Shown in pieces: positions 29,765 to 37,715 of a DNA stretch of 38,031 nt. This DNA is from Actinomycetes bacterium (GTDB taxonomy: Bacteria; Actinomycetota; Acidimicrobiia; Acidimicrobiales; Aldehydirespiratoraceae). The stretch's first letter is position 1. Each line of letters opens with the position of its first letter. The notes under the pieces are model-generated. The model was not told where the DNA came from. It searched no databases and was given only the letters and a program-made list of their open reading frames with translations. The translations under genes were made by a program, and so were the position numbers. Location of the stretch: the NCBI GenBank assembly GCA_024276495.1, contig JAJRXC010000011.1, positions 1-38,031 of the forward strand, in the 5' to 3' direction.

Positions 29765-31177
29765 TCAGCGGAGGCGGGACTTGGCTTCCTTTTTAAAGGC
29801 GGCGAGCTGCACCCGTTCCTCGCGTGCCTTGTAGAAGTCGTCGAGCGGGTAGCAGCCGGAGACGAGACCGTTGCGAGGGGCCGTGGTGCAGTCGGAGAAC
29901 GTGCGACACAGAAGTCGACGGTCCAGCTCGCGACCGGCGGCCACGTCGGCCGGCATGTGGGGATACGACAGGATCATGCGGCCCAGTCCGACCGCATCGA
30001 CAGCCCCGTTCGCCACCAACGCCTGAGCGACATTGGGCAGCCATTCCTGGAGATAGGAGAGGCCGGCCCCGACGATCCGCATCTCCGGATGATGGTGGGT
30101 GATCTCCGCCGTGGCCGCGACCATGCGAGCCACCCCGACGAGGGGATCCTCCGGTGGCTGATAGCTGTCGGACGGCGGGAAGTACGCGGGTCGTTGCACG
30201 TGGGGGACGTAGTACGGACTCCCCGCAGTGGCACAGATCAGACCGACGCCGAGCACGCGCAATCCGGTGAGCAGCGCGTGGGTCTCGGTCAGGTCGTAGC
30301 CGAGACCGGTGCCGTCGCCGCCGAAGGCGTGGTGATACGCACCGTCGACCTCCGGCACACCGACACCACCTTCACCGGCCACATGGGGAACCAGATCGAA
30401 GAACGACAGCCGTAGCGCCACTCCCAGCCCCGGCGCCCGATCACGGATCCCCTCGATGATCGACCGCACGAACCGGGTGCGGCCGGCGAGATCGCCGCCG
30501 TAACGGCCCGGTCGGTCGTAGGCGCTCAGGAACTCGTGGCCGAGATAGCCGTGACACGCCTTGACGTCGACGAAGTCGAAGCCGGCCTGGTCGGCGAGCA
30601 CGGCCCGGTCGATGAACAGCGCCACGAGTTCGTCGATCTCGGCGTCAGAGAAGATCTCGGCGACGCCGGAGCCGACGCGGGCATCGAGCAGGGGATGGCG
30701 GTACAGCGTGCGCGGTTCGGGTCCGGCCGCGCTCGGTCGGGCGTAGCGACCCGAGTGCGTGAGCTGCAGGACGGTCACCTGCGCGGGATCGAGGCGGGAT
30801 CGCAGCGCGGCGATCTCGTCGACCGTCGTCTCGTCGAGCATCAGTTGGTGGGGATTGGCCTTCCCGTCGGGGCGTACCGCGGTGGCCTCACCCCACACGA
30901 GCCCCGCGCCGCTCGACGCGAACCGATCCCACCGGCGACGGACGAGATCCGAGGGCCGTCCGTCGCTCTCGGCGTCCCAGCCCTCCATCGGGAGCACCGC
31001 CCACCGATTCGGGGCGACCAGGTCGCCGGCCCCTCCGTCGCCGATCGTCAGGGGATCGGCGAGCGCGCCGGCAGGGTCGACGTGTTCGTCGAACGGGATC
31101 TCGATTCCGAGCGACACGAGGTGGCCGCGGAACGCGCCTGCGTCGGCGAGCTTCTTGACCTGGGTCCAGCGAGGCAT
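29765..31177 (-). CDS. NADH:flavin oxidoreductase/OYE-like enzyme
   Basis: 470-aa TIM-barrel flavoprotein of the old yellow enzyme/2,4-dienoyl-CoA reductase N-terminal type, using FMN to reduce activated double bonds. Seen: LVAPNRWAVLPMEGWDAE (barrel start), SSGAGLVWGEATAV, VTVLQLTHSGRYARPS, and the characteristic VDVKACHGYLGHEFLSAYDR followed by PGRYGGDLAGRTRFVRSII with the substrate His and the FMN-contact Arg. VGLGRMILSYPHMP is the phosphate-binding loop. A C-terminal set of cysteines (LLCRTFSDC, SGCYPLDD) is reminiscent of the Fe-S region of dienoyl-CoA reductases but does not form a standard C-x2-C-x3-C motif. The second (FAD/NAD) domain is absent. Its ATG shares one base with the DHDPS-like stop. 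Confidence 0.9.
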   Translation of the reverse strand: MPRWTQVKKLADAGAFRGHLVSLGIEIPFDEHVDPAGALADPLTIGDGGAGDLVAPNRWAVLPMEGWDAESDGRPSDLVRRRWDRFASSGAGLVWGEATAVRPDGKANPHQLMLDETTVDEIAALRSRLDPAQVTVLQLTHSGRYARPSAAGPEPRTLYRHPLLDARVGSGVAEIFSDAEIDELVALFIDRAVLADQAGFDFVDVKACHGYLGHEFLSAYDRPGRYGGDLAGRTRFVRSIIEGIRDRAPGLGVALRLSFFDLVPHVAGEGGVGVPEVDGAYHHAFGGDGTGLGYDLTETHALLTGLRVLGVGLICATAGSPYYVPHVQRPAYFPPSDSYQPPEDPLVGVARMVAATAEITHHHPEMRIVGAGLSYLQEWLPNVAQALVANGAVDAVGLGRMILSYPHMPADVAAGRELDRRLLCRTFSDCTTAPRNGLVSGCYPLDDFYKAREERVQLAAFKKEAKSRLR

Positions 31178-32115
31178 CAGAGCACGCCGAGTCGTTCGCC
31201 GATGTCGCGGAGAATCTCGCGGTCGCTGTCGGGGCGCCGCGGCGCGCCGGCCGGGACGTTGTCGGATTCCGCCCAGCCCCGCAACTCCATGAACATCGCC
31301 GCATTGTGGCGGTAGCCGGGAACCGGCGGACGGAAGGTGAGATGGCCGAGGTACTGAAGCAGGTCGTTGAGCTCGTAGAACCCCGGTTCACCGGCCGCCC
31401 ACAGGCGGTCACGTTCGGCGAAGACGTCGGGGGCGAAGGTGGAGAGACCGAGCAGGTAGTCGGATCCGTACATGACCATGTCGATGCCGAGGTCGTTGCC
31501 GGTGAGGACCATGAAATCGGGTCGGACCTCGTCGCGCAGCGCCAGCCGATCCCACTCGAGCTCGCGGCTCAGCGACGAATGCTTCGCCCCGATGCACTGG
31601 GGGATGTCGAGCAGCGCACGGTACGTCTCGATGGAATAGATCCGGCCGTAGGGCACGAACATCGACCCCAACTCGAACCCGAGAAAGCGATCGAGCTCGC
31701 CGCCGATGGCACCCAGCGCGGCGATCCAGTCGTCTTCGCTCCCGGCATTGAGTCCGTGGCTCGGGAAGATCACCGGCAGACCACCCCGCTCGGCGACGGC
31801 GGTCGCGGCAGCGACGTGGGCGTCGAGATCGAAACGGTCTCCCTCACCGTCGACCACGAATGCGCCCGCCGCGAACCGGCCGCCGGTGACGTCGCGAGCG
31901 AGATCGAGTATCCGCAGCTTCGTGGCGGAGTCGAGCAACTGCACATAGCCGGTGTCCATGTTGACGCCGGGGGTCAGGCCGGCCTCGTGGGTTCGTGCGA
32001 TGTGGGCTTCCGTCGCGGCCCAGTCGATGTCACCGTCGCCGGTGTGGGGCAACAGGACCGCCGACATGCCGGTGATCGTGCGCCCCGGCCGGATTCGAGC
32101 TGGGATGCCGGTCAC
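31177..32115 (-). CDS. Dihydrodipicolinate synthase family aldolase/hydratase
   Basis: 312-aa class I aldolase of the DHDPS/N-acetylneuraminate lyase superfamily. The Schiff-base lysine is K178 in CIGAKHSSLSR; the barrel includes ITGMSAVLLPHTGDGDIDW at the N terminus, NMDTGYVQLLDSATKLRIL (in place of GTTGE), and LGFELGSMFVPYGRIYSIETY. DHDPS proper has a G-T-T-G-E motif and a Tyr at the loop; NMDTGY indicates a divergent subfamily acting on another 2-oxo acid. The GTG at 32115 overlaps the SnoaL-like stop (GTGA, 32112-32115) and its own TGA overlaps the OYE start, forming a three-gene catabolic unit of unknown substrate. Confidence 0.87.
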   Translation of the reverse strand: MTGIPARIRPGRTITGMSAVLLPHTGDGDIDWAATEAHIARTHEAGLTPGVNMDTGYVQLLDSATKLRILDLARDVTGGRFAAGAFVVDGEGDRFDLDAHVAAATAVAERGGLPVIFPSHGLNAGSEDDWIAALGAIGGELDRFLGFELGSMFVPYGRIYSIETYRALLDIPQCIGAKHSSLSRELEWDRLALRDEVRPDFMVLTGNDLGIDMVMYGSDYLLGLSTFAPDVFAERDRLWAAGEPGFYELNDLLQYLGHLTFRPPVPGYRHNAAMFMELRGWAESDNVPAGAPRRPDSDREILRDIGERLGVL

Positions 32116-32543
32116 GAACCCCAGCCGCCCGGCACCGAACCGTCGACGGTGACGGTCCGCTCGGTGAACAACCAGCGGCCGTCGAAACAGCGGTACCGAT
32201 CCAGGTACCGCCCCCAGTGGTCGAGGCCGCGGTCGGTGAGGACCTGGTAGTACGAGCGGCTCGTCGCCTCCTCGGTGGAGCTGAAATCGATCTGCAGCGT
32301 GGCCGTGTGATGACGGATGAAGGAGGCTTTCGCGTCGTCCCCCGCCCCGGTCTTGCGCGCCGCGTTGGTGAACATGGCCTCGATCTCGTTCCGGCCGCGA
32401 TGCGAACCGCTCGGGATGTGCATCACCGCGTCCGCACCGAACAGCTCGAGGACCTGCGGGTAACGACCGGAATCACCGTTGGCGTTGTAGCGCGCCACCA
32501 GATCGCGAATCTGTTCGCGGCCATCGAGTTCCCAGGGCTCCAT
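32112..32543 (-). CDS. SnoaL-like/NTF2 family protein
   Basis: 143-aa cone-shaped NTF2-fold protein, a scaffold used for isomerases, hydratases and ring hydroxylase small subunits. The order is: ELDGREQIRDLVARYNANGDSGRYPQVLELFGADAVMHIP (helices and first strand), SHRGRNEIEAMFTNAARK, RHHTATLQIDF, EATSRSYYQVLTDRGLDHWGRYLDRYRCFDGRWLFTERTV. The hydrophobic-cone Tyr/His/Asp residues are present but a specific catalytic set cannot be assigned. ATG 32543 is preferred to GTG 32549 because TAGAGA lies 9 nt before the ATG but only 3 nt before the GTG. It leads the DHDPS-like/OYE-like unit. Confidence 0.83.
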   Translation of the reverse strand: MEPWELDGREQIRDLVARYNANGDSGRYPQVLELFGADAVMHIPSGSHRGRNEIEAMFTNAARKTGAGDDAKASFIRHHTATLQIDFSSTEEATSRSYYQVLTDRGLDHWGRYLDRYRCFDGRWLFTERTVTVDGSVPGGWGS

Positions 32544-32552
32544 ACGCACTGT

Positions 32553-32581
32553 TCTCTACCACTGTTCGACCGCACTAGCGT
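32553..32581. promoter_or_regulatory. Back-to-back divergent -10 hexamers
   Basis: TAGAGA on the minus strand (32558-32553, 9 nt before ATG 32543) and TAGCGT on the plus strand (32576-32581, 7 nt before GTG 32589). Only 45 bp separate the two start codons, so the -35 region of each promoter must lie in the other gene. Confidence 0.5.
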
Positions 32582-32588
32582 CGCCGAC

Positions 32589-33905
32589 GTGAGCGATCTG
32601 TGCGACGACTACTCCGGTCCGTTCGATCCGGACTGGACACTGGAGCAGCTCTCGCGTGCGGGGCTCGCCCGGCTCTGCCGGGAGTACCAGATGCTGTCGA
32701 TGTTCCACGACCGCGCGTGGATGCCCCACGTCGCGGCCGTCGGCGGAATGGATGCCTCCGTCGTCATGGCCGACGGCGAGTGGATGGGTTCCAGCCCGAT
32801 CTACACCCGGCGCAACCTGGCCAACGTGGGGGCCCGAGGGGACACGGTCGCCTCGATCTTCAAGGGCATCCAACTCGACATCGGTGGCCCCGACCACTTC
32901 CTCGACTTCAGATTCGAGGTCGTGTCCGACGACGAGGGGTTCTTCTGGACCGAGTTCTGCGGACCCCACGATCATCTCCGTCGCCTCACCGGGAACGACG
33001 CGGCCACCGTGTCGATGATGTGCCACGACATGGAGGACCGCACCTTCGACGCCACGTTCGGGGCCACGAACCCGAAGGCCCGGTGTGAGCCGGTCTTTCG
33101 ACCGCCGCGACCCGACGAGTTCACCGGCCACCATTGCCGCTGGCGACTGTTCATCGACCACGACGCTGTGCAGGCCCCGCCCGCGAATCCGAGCCTCGCG
33201 TTCATGGAGACGACCGTCGCGGCGACGTTCGCGATCCCGTTGGGGGACGCAGGCGAGCCGGGTGGGCTCACCGACTACTCCGGGCCGCTGCTCGAGTGGT
33301 TCCGACTCGAAGAGTTCTCCCACCCCTTCCTCGTTCGCCAGGCCCGGGAGTATGCGTTGGACGACCATCTGCTGATGCGGGCCGCGTGTTGGACCGCCGA
33401 ACGGCATTGGGGCGCCGAGTTCCTCGCGTCGACCGTCCCCCAACATCGCGCCGCGTTCGCGCCGGGACTGACAACCCGTCTCCGCGACGCATTGGCGATC
33501 CACGGCGAGGGAATCGAGGCAGTCGCCAAGATGATCCAGGTCGATCCGGTCCACGTCCCCGGCTACACCGCGTTTCGGGTCGACCTCGACGGCGACGACG
33601 CGATCGTCACCCTCGATGACTGTGCCGCGCTCCACGACGACCCCCGCAGTCCGCTGGCTCCACTCACCGCCACCCCCTCGACGCCCGGGTTCGAACACAT
33701 GGCCGAGGCGATCAACCCCCGGGCCCGGGTCGAGATCGTCGACCCGCCCGCCGGCGCGGTCGCCCGCTGGCGGGTGTTCATCGACTCCGCCGCCGAGCCG
33801 GCCGCGCCCCACCCCTTCGCCGACATGGTGAATCTGCACGACATCACCACGTTCGATCTTCGGGCCCGGCCCGAGACACCCGTCGTTCTCGGAAGGAACC
33901 CATGA
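32589..33905 (+). CDS. Unknown 438-aa protein with internal duplication
   Basis: I do not recognise a named family. The protein consists of two homologous halves. DYSGPFDPDWTLEQLSRAGLARLCREYQML near residue 7 recurs as DYSGPLLEWFRLEEFSHPFLVRQAREYALD near residue 228, and CRWRLFIDHDAVQAPPANPSLAFM recurs as ARWRVFIDSAAEPAAPHPFADMV near the C terminus. Each half has a helical start, a mixed alpha/beta centre and the RWRxFID strand. No signal peptide or membrane helix. GTG 32589 is supported by TAGCGT 7 nt upstream. The last codons overlap the crotonase ATG (ATGA, 33902-33905), so it acts with acyl-CoA metabolism (inference). Possibly a two-domain binding protein or enzyme with an active site between halves. 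Confidence 0.72.
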   Translation: MSDLCDDYSGPFDPDWTLEQLSRAGLARLCREYQMLSMFHDRAWMPHVAAVGGMDASVVMADGEWMGSSPIYTRRNLANVGARGDTVASIFKGIQLDIGGPDHFLDFRFEVVSDDEGFFWTEFCGPHDHLRRLTGNDAATVSMMCHDMEDRTFDATFGATNPKARCEPVFRPPRPDEFTGHHCRWRLFIDHDAVQAPPANPSLAFMETTVAATFAIPLGDAGEPGGLTDYSGPLLEWFRLEEFSHPFLVRQAREYALDDHLLMRAACWTAERHWGAEFLASTVPQHRAAFAPGLTTRLRDALAIHGEGIEAVAKMIQVDPVHVPGYTAFRVDLDGDDAIVTLDDCAALHDDPRSPLAPLTATPSTPGFEHMAEAINPRARVEIVDPPAGAVARWRVFIDSAAEPAAPHPFADMVNLHDITTFDLRARPETPVVLGRNP

Positions 33906-34711
33906 CGCCCTATCCCGACGCGGTCGACGGTCTCGTCGTCGATCACGACCCCGGCGTGGTCCGCATCACGATCGACCGCACCGAACGCCGCAACGCGGTG
34001 ACCGACGAGGTCGTCCAGGCCATGCTCGCGGCGATCGAGGCCGCTGGCTCCGATGACGACGTCCGCGTCATCCACCTCCGTGGCGCCGGCGATCACTTCT
34101 GCTCAGGCTTCGACCTGACCGGTCGCGCCATACCCGAGACGCCGCCGCGCACCGGGTCCACGCAGCGGCGAATGCGGAGCCAGGTCAATGAACTGATCCC
34201 GGCGATGCTCGAGGTCCAGACGCCCATCGTCGCTTCCGTCCGGGGTGTCGCGATGGGACTCGGGCTGAGCCTCGTGCTCGCGGCCGACTTCGCCGTCGTG
34301 GCCGACGATGCCCGTCTCGCATCGCCGTTCGTGGGCTCGGGCTTCTCGCCCGACAGCGGCAGCTCATGGCTCCTCCCCCGCCTGGTCGGCGTGGCTCGGG
34401 CCAAGGACATGCTCCTGCTCGGCCGCGAGGTCGACGGAGGCACCGCGGCCGAATGGGGCATGGTCCACCGCTCTGTTCCCGCGGCCGATGTCGATGCCGC
34501 CGCGGAGGCCCTCGTCGCCGGGCTCGCCACCTCGGCCACGGTCGCCGTGGGATTGGCCAAGTCGCTCGTCCATCGCTCTCTCACCGCCGATCTCGATCGC
34601 CACCTGGCCGACGAGGCGATGGCGATCGAGTTGTCGAGCCGGTCCGCCGACTTCAAGGAGTGGAGCCGGGCCCGGCGCGACGGGCGCGACCCCGGGTTCA
34701 CCGGCTACTGA
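33902..34711 (+). CDS. Enoyl-CoA hydratase/isomerase (crotonase) family protein
   Basis: 269-aa crotonase-fold enzyme. Seen: GVVRITIDRTERRNAVTDEVVQAM (N-terminal strand/turn), GDHFCSGFDL (first oxyanion-hole segment), VRGVAMGLGLSLVLAADFAVVADDAR (second), and GFSPDSGSSWLLPRLVG. In hydratases two Glu residues (rat E144 and E164) act; here the first lies in a shortened loop with no Glu (ASPFVGSG) and the second position is Asp (D151 of SPDSG). This resembles PaaG/isomerase-like members, so isomerisation of an enoyl-CoA is more likely than plain hydration. It is coupled by ATGA to the duplicated unknown protein and converges with the SDR gene 9 nt away. Confidence 0.9.
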   Translation: MTPYPDAVDGLVVDHDPGVVRITIDRTERRNAVTDEVVQAMLAAIEAAGSDDDVRVIHLRGAGDHFCSGFDLTGRAIPETPPRTGSTQRRMRSQVNELIPAMLEVQTPIVASVRGVAMGLGLSLVLAADFAVVADDARLASPFVGSGFSPDSGSSWLLPRLVGVARAKDMLLLGREVDGGTAAEWGMVHRSVPAADVDAAAEALVAGLATSATVAVGLAKSLVHRSLTADLDRHLADEAMAIELSSRSADFKEWSRARRDGRDPGFTGY

Positions 34712-34720
34712 TCGGGCGAT

Positions 34721-35488
34721 TCAGCGGGGCGCGAACCGTTGGCCGGCATCGAGTCGGATGCAGCCGCCGTTGAGCATGGGGTTCTCGATGATGGCGACCG
34801 CGAGTCGGGCGTATTCGTCGGGATGGCCGAGTCGTCGCGGGAACGCCGCGTCCTTGGTGAGGGCCTCGGCGAACTCGTCGGGAATCCCCTTGGTGATGCC
34901 GGTGGCGAAGAGGCTCGGCGCGATGGCGTTGACCCGGATTCCCAACGAGCCGAGGTCGCGCGCCATCGTCAGGCACATCCCGGCGATGCCGGCTTTGGCC
35001 GCCGTGTAGGCGACCTGGCCGATCTGGCCTTCGAACGCGGCGATCGACGCCGTGTTGATCATCACCCCGCGCTCGCCGTCGTCGTTGGGTTCGTTCGTGC
35101 TCATCGCGGCCGCAGCCAGCCGATTGATGTTGAACGATGACACGAGGTTGAGATCGATCACCCGACGGAAGTCGTCGAGCGGATGCGGCCCGTCCTTCGA
35201 GAGGGTGCGCTTGGCGACCCCGCCACCCGCGGTGTTAACGACGGCATCGAGGCCGTCGAGCGCCTCGACGGCGCCGGTCAGGACGTCCTCCATTCCATCG
35301 AAGTCGGTGACATCACACGGGTGGAAGCTCGTCCCTCCACCGATCTCGGCGGCCACCGCCTCGCCCTCCGACGACGCGAGGTCGAGGATCGCGACCGTTC
35401 CGCCGCCGGCGACGATCCGTTCGGCCGTCGCCCGCGCCATTCCGGACGCACCGCCCACCACTGCTGCCCGAAGCCCGTTGATGTCCAT
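34721..35488 (-). CDS. SDR-family 3-hydroxyacyl-CoA dehydrogenase-like oxidoreductase
   Basis: 255-aa short-chain dehydrogenase/reductase close to HSD17B10-type enzymes. Seen: cofactor motif AAVVGGASGMARATAERI (TGxxxGxG variant), D36 after the second strand (ILDLA), favouring NAD, VVNTAGGG (NNAG variant), active-site S148 in INTASIAAFEG and Y161-x3-K165 in YTAAKAG, and RVNAIAPSLFATG. Probably oxidises a 3-hydroxyacyl-CoA in the same pathway as the neighbouring crotonase and CoA ligase. The ATG at 35488 opens MDINGLRAAVVGG; upstream in-frame codons to 35632 are not conserved-looking. It is divergent from the FadD3-like gene, 92 bp away. Confidence 0.9.
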   Translation of the reverse strand: MDINGLRAAVVGGASGMARATAERIVAGGGTVAILDLASSEGEAVAAEIGGGTSFHPCDVTDFDGMEDVLTGAVEALDGLDAVVNTAGGGVAKRTLSKDGPHPLDDFRRVIDLNLVSSFNINRLAAAAMSTNEPNDDGERGVMINTASIAAFEGQIGQVAYTAAKAGIAGMCLTMARDLGSLGIRVNAIAPSLFATGITKGIPDEFAEALTKDAAFPRRLGHPDEYARLAVAIIENPMLNGGCIRLDAGQRFAPR

Positions 35489-35566
35489 GCCTGGCGTCTG
35501 CTTTCTCTGGATGATCGAGCGCAGATCCTCCCACAACCGCCTTTCTCGGAGCGAGCCGACAGCCGG

Positions 35567-35572
35567 TAGTGT
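35567..35572 (+). promoter_or_regulatory. -10 hexamer of the FadD3-like gene
   Basis: TAGTGT with an 8-nt spacer before the ATG at 35581. It supports that start over the in-frame codon at 35569. Confidence 0.45.
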
Positions 35573-35580
35573 CGGCGGCC

Positions 35581-37161
35581 ATGAGTACCGCTCCCTGGGC
35601 GACGATCCCCGATCTGATCGACGACGCGGCACAGCGCTTCCCCGAGACCGAGGCGATGGTCGACGGCGATGTCCGCTGGAACTTCGTCGAGTTCCGCGAT
35701 CGGATCCATCGCTGTGCCCGCGCCCTCATGGCAAGTGGTGTCGAAAAGGGCGACACGGTCGCCGTTTGGGCACCGAACATCTGGGAGTGGGCAGTGGCGG
35801 CCCTCGGCGCGCATGTCGCCGGTGCAGTGGTGGTGCCGGTCAACACCCGTTGGAAGGGGCGCGAAGCGGCCTACGTGCTGTCGAACAGCGCGGCCACGAT
35901 GCTGTTCACCGTCACCGACTTCCTCGACACCGACTATGTCGCCGCGCTTCGTGAGGTCGATGTCCCGTCGACGCTCCGGGAGATCGTCGTGATGCGAGGG
36001 GCGACACCCGAGGGCACCACCACATTCGCCGACTTTCTCGACCGAGCAGAACAGGTCGACGAGGCCGATCGACTCGCCCGGGCCGCCGACATCACCGGCG
36101 ACGACCTCTGCCACATCATGTTCACATCGGGCACCACCGGCGATCCCAAGGGTGCGATGTTGATCCATTCCGCGATCTGCCGCGCCTACCTCAGCTGGGC
36201 CAACGTGATCGGTCTCGACCGGGACCGCTACCTCATCGTCAACCCGTTCTTCCACTCGTTCGGACTCAACGCCGGCATCCTCGCTTGTCTCATGACCGGA
36301 TCGACGATCATCCCGCACCCGGTCTTCGATGTTCCGTCGGTGATGAGACGCATCCCCGAGGAACGCATCTCGATGCTGCCCGGAGCGCCCGCGATCTACC
36401 AGACGATCCTGAACACTCCCGACCTCGACACGTGGGACCTGTCGTCACTCCGACTCGCGGTCACCGGTGCGGCCGCGATCCCGGTCGAGATGATCGTGCA
36501 GATGCGGGACAGACTCGGCTTCGAAAAGGTCGTGACCGGTTACGGCCTCACCGAGTCGTCGGGCATGGCCACGATGTGTCGCCACGACGACGACCCCGAG
36601 ATCATCGCCAAGACGAGCGGACGGGCCATCGACGACGTCGAGGTCCGGGTCGTGGATCCGGAGGGAATCGAACTCCCCCGAGGCGAGCCGGGCGAGATCG
36701 TGGTGCGGGGCTACAACGTGATGAAGGGCTACCTCAACGATCCCGAGAAGACCGCGGAGACGATCGATGTCGACGGTTGGCTGCACACCGGTGACATCGG
36801 CATCATGGACGACAATGGCAACATCGACATCACCGACCGCGTGAAGGACATGTTCATCAACGGCGGCTTCAACGCCTACCCGGCCGAGATCGAGAATCTC
36901 ATGATGAACCATCCCGGAATCGGCCAGGTCGCCGTGGTCGGCGTTCCCGATCAGCGCCTCGGCGAGGTCGGCTATGCCTTCGTGGTGCCCGCACCCGGCG
37001 CGGAGCAGGACACCGACGCGCTGATCGCCTGGTGCCGGGCCGAGATGGCCAATTACAAGGCACCCCGCCACATCGAATTCGTCGACGAGTTGCCGCTCAA
37101 CGCCAGCGGCAAGGTGCTCAAGTACGAGCTGCGCGATCGTGCGGTTGCCTCCCTCCGCTGA
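35581..37161 (+). CDS. FadD3-like acyl-CoA ligase
   Basis: 526-aa AMP-forming CoA ligase. Motifs: CHIMFTSGTTGDPKGAMLIH (P-loop A3), NPFFHSFGLNAGILACL (A4), VVTGYGLTESSG (A5), GWLHTGDIGIMDDNGNIDITDRVKD (A7), MFINGGFNAYPAEIE (A8, the GGFNxYPAEIE form seen in FadD3) and catalytic lysine in LPLNASGKVLKYELR. FadD3 activates the steroid CD-ring propanoate HIP in actinobacteria, so a steroid or terpenoid degradation role is plausible but unproven; FadD17/FadD-type ligases share these motifs. ATG 35581 is supported by the -10 hexamer and the N terminus MSTAPWATIPDLIDDAAQRF. Confidence 0.88.
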   Translation: MSTAPWATIPDLIDDAAQRFPETEAMVDGDVRWNFVEFRDRIHRCARALMASGVEKGDTVAVWAPNIWEWAVAALGAHVAGAVVVPVNTRWKGREAAYVLSNSAATMLFTVTDFLDTDYVAALREVDVPSTLREIVVMRGATPEGTTTFADFLDRAEQVDEADRLARAADITGDDLCHIMFTSGTTGDPKGAMLIHSAICRAYLSWANVIGLDRDRYLIVNPFFHSFGLNAGILACLMTGSTIIPHPVFDVPSVMRRIPEERISMLPGAPAIYQTILNTPDLDTWDLSSLRLAVTGAAAIPVEMIVQMRDRLGFEKVVTGYGLTESSGMATMCRHDDDPEIIAKTSGRAIDDVEVRVVDPEGIELPRGEPGEIVVRGYNVMKGYLNDPEKTAETIDVDGWLHTGDIGIMDDNGNIDITDRVKDMFINGGFNAYPAEIENLMMNHPGIGQVAVVGVPDQRLGEVGYAFVVPAPGAEQDTDALIAWCRAEMANYKAPRHIEFVDELPLNASGKVLKYELRDRAVASLR

Positions 37162-37245
37162 GCCGCACGTGCCGATCGCGTTTCTGCGACCCGAACCGCT
37201 CCGAGAGACTGCGACGTTCATCGACGAGCCGTCATCGGACTCCTC

Positions 37246-37710
37246 GTGAGCAGGACCGTCACCGGCCTCCGCAGGTTGGTGTTTCGCGCTCCCAATGTGC
37301 TCTTCCGGCGGGGACTCGGCGGCGTCGTTCCGACGCGCTTTCTCTACCTCGAGCACATCGGTCGTCGTTCGGGCAGGCTGCGCAACACCGTGCTCGAAGT
37401 GGTCGCCCACGATGCCGAGACCGGCACCTTCCATGTGGCGGCCGGCTTCGGTGCCGACAGCGACTGGTACCGCAACGTTTCACGCACGCCCGAAATGACC
37501 ATCCAGGTCCGTCGATCCCGGATACCGGCGCGCGCCGTGCCCCTCGATCCCGAGGAGTCGGGCGAAGCCATGGTCGCCTACGCCCGCCGATACCCCCGGG
37601 CGGCTCGCCGGATCATGTCGATCGTGGGGGCGGACACCGATGGCACCGACGAGTCGTACCGCGAGATCGGCCGGCGTCGGATCCCGTTCGTGCGGTTCGA
37701 TCCTCGGTGA
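37246..37710 (+). CDS. Ddn-like nitroreductase family deazaflavin-dependent oxidoreductase
   Basis: 154-aa protein of the DUF385/Ddn family, split beta-barrel F420-binding reductases. Seen: FLYLEHIGRRSGRLRNTVLEVVAHD (the LTTxGRKSGxxRxTPL-like F420-phosphate region), FHVAAGFGADSDWYRNV (SxGGxxxxPxWYxNL-like region, cofactor contact), and TPEMTIQVRRSRIPARAV. These enzymes reduce quinones or nitro compounds using F420H2, typical of F420-producing actinobacteria. GTG 37246 is the first start in frame that keeps the basic N-terminal helix (TGLRRLVFRAPNVLFRRG). 84 nt separate it from the CoA ligase, so cotranscription is possible. The 3' end is 5 nt from the convergent coiled-coil gene. Confidence 0.87.
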   Translation: MSRTVTGLRRLVFRAPNVLFRRGLGGVVPTRFLYLEHIGRRSGRLRNTVLEVVAHDAETGTFHVAAGFGADSDWYRNVSRTPEMTIQVRRSRIPARAVPLDPEESGEAMVAYARRYPRAARRIMSIVGADTDGTDESYREIGRRRIPFVRFDPR

Positions 37711-37715
37711 GGCGT

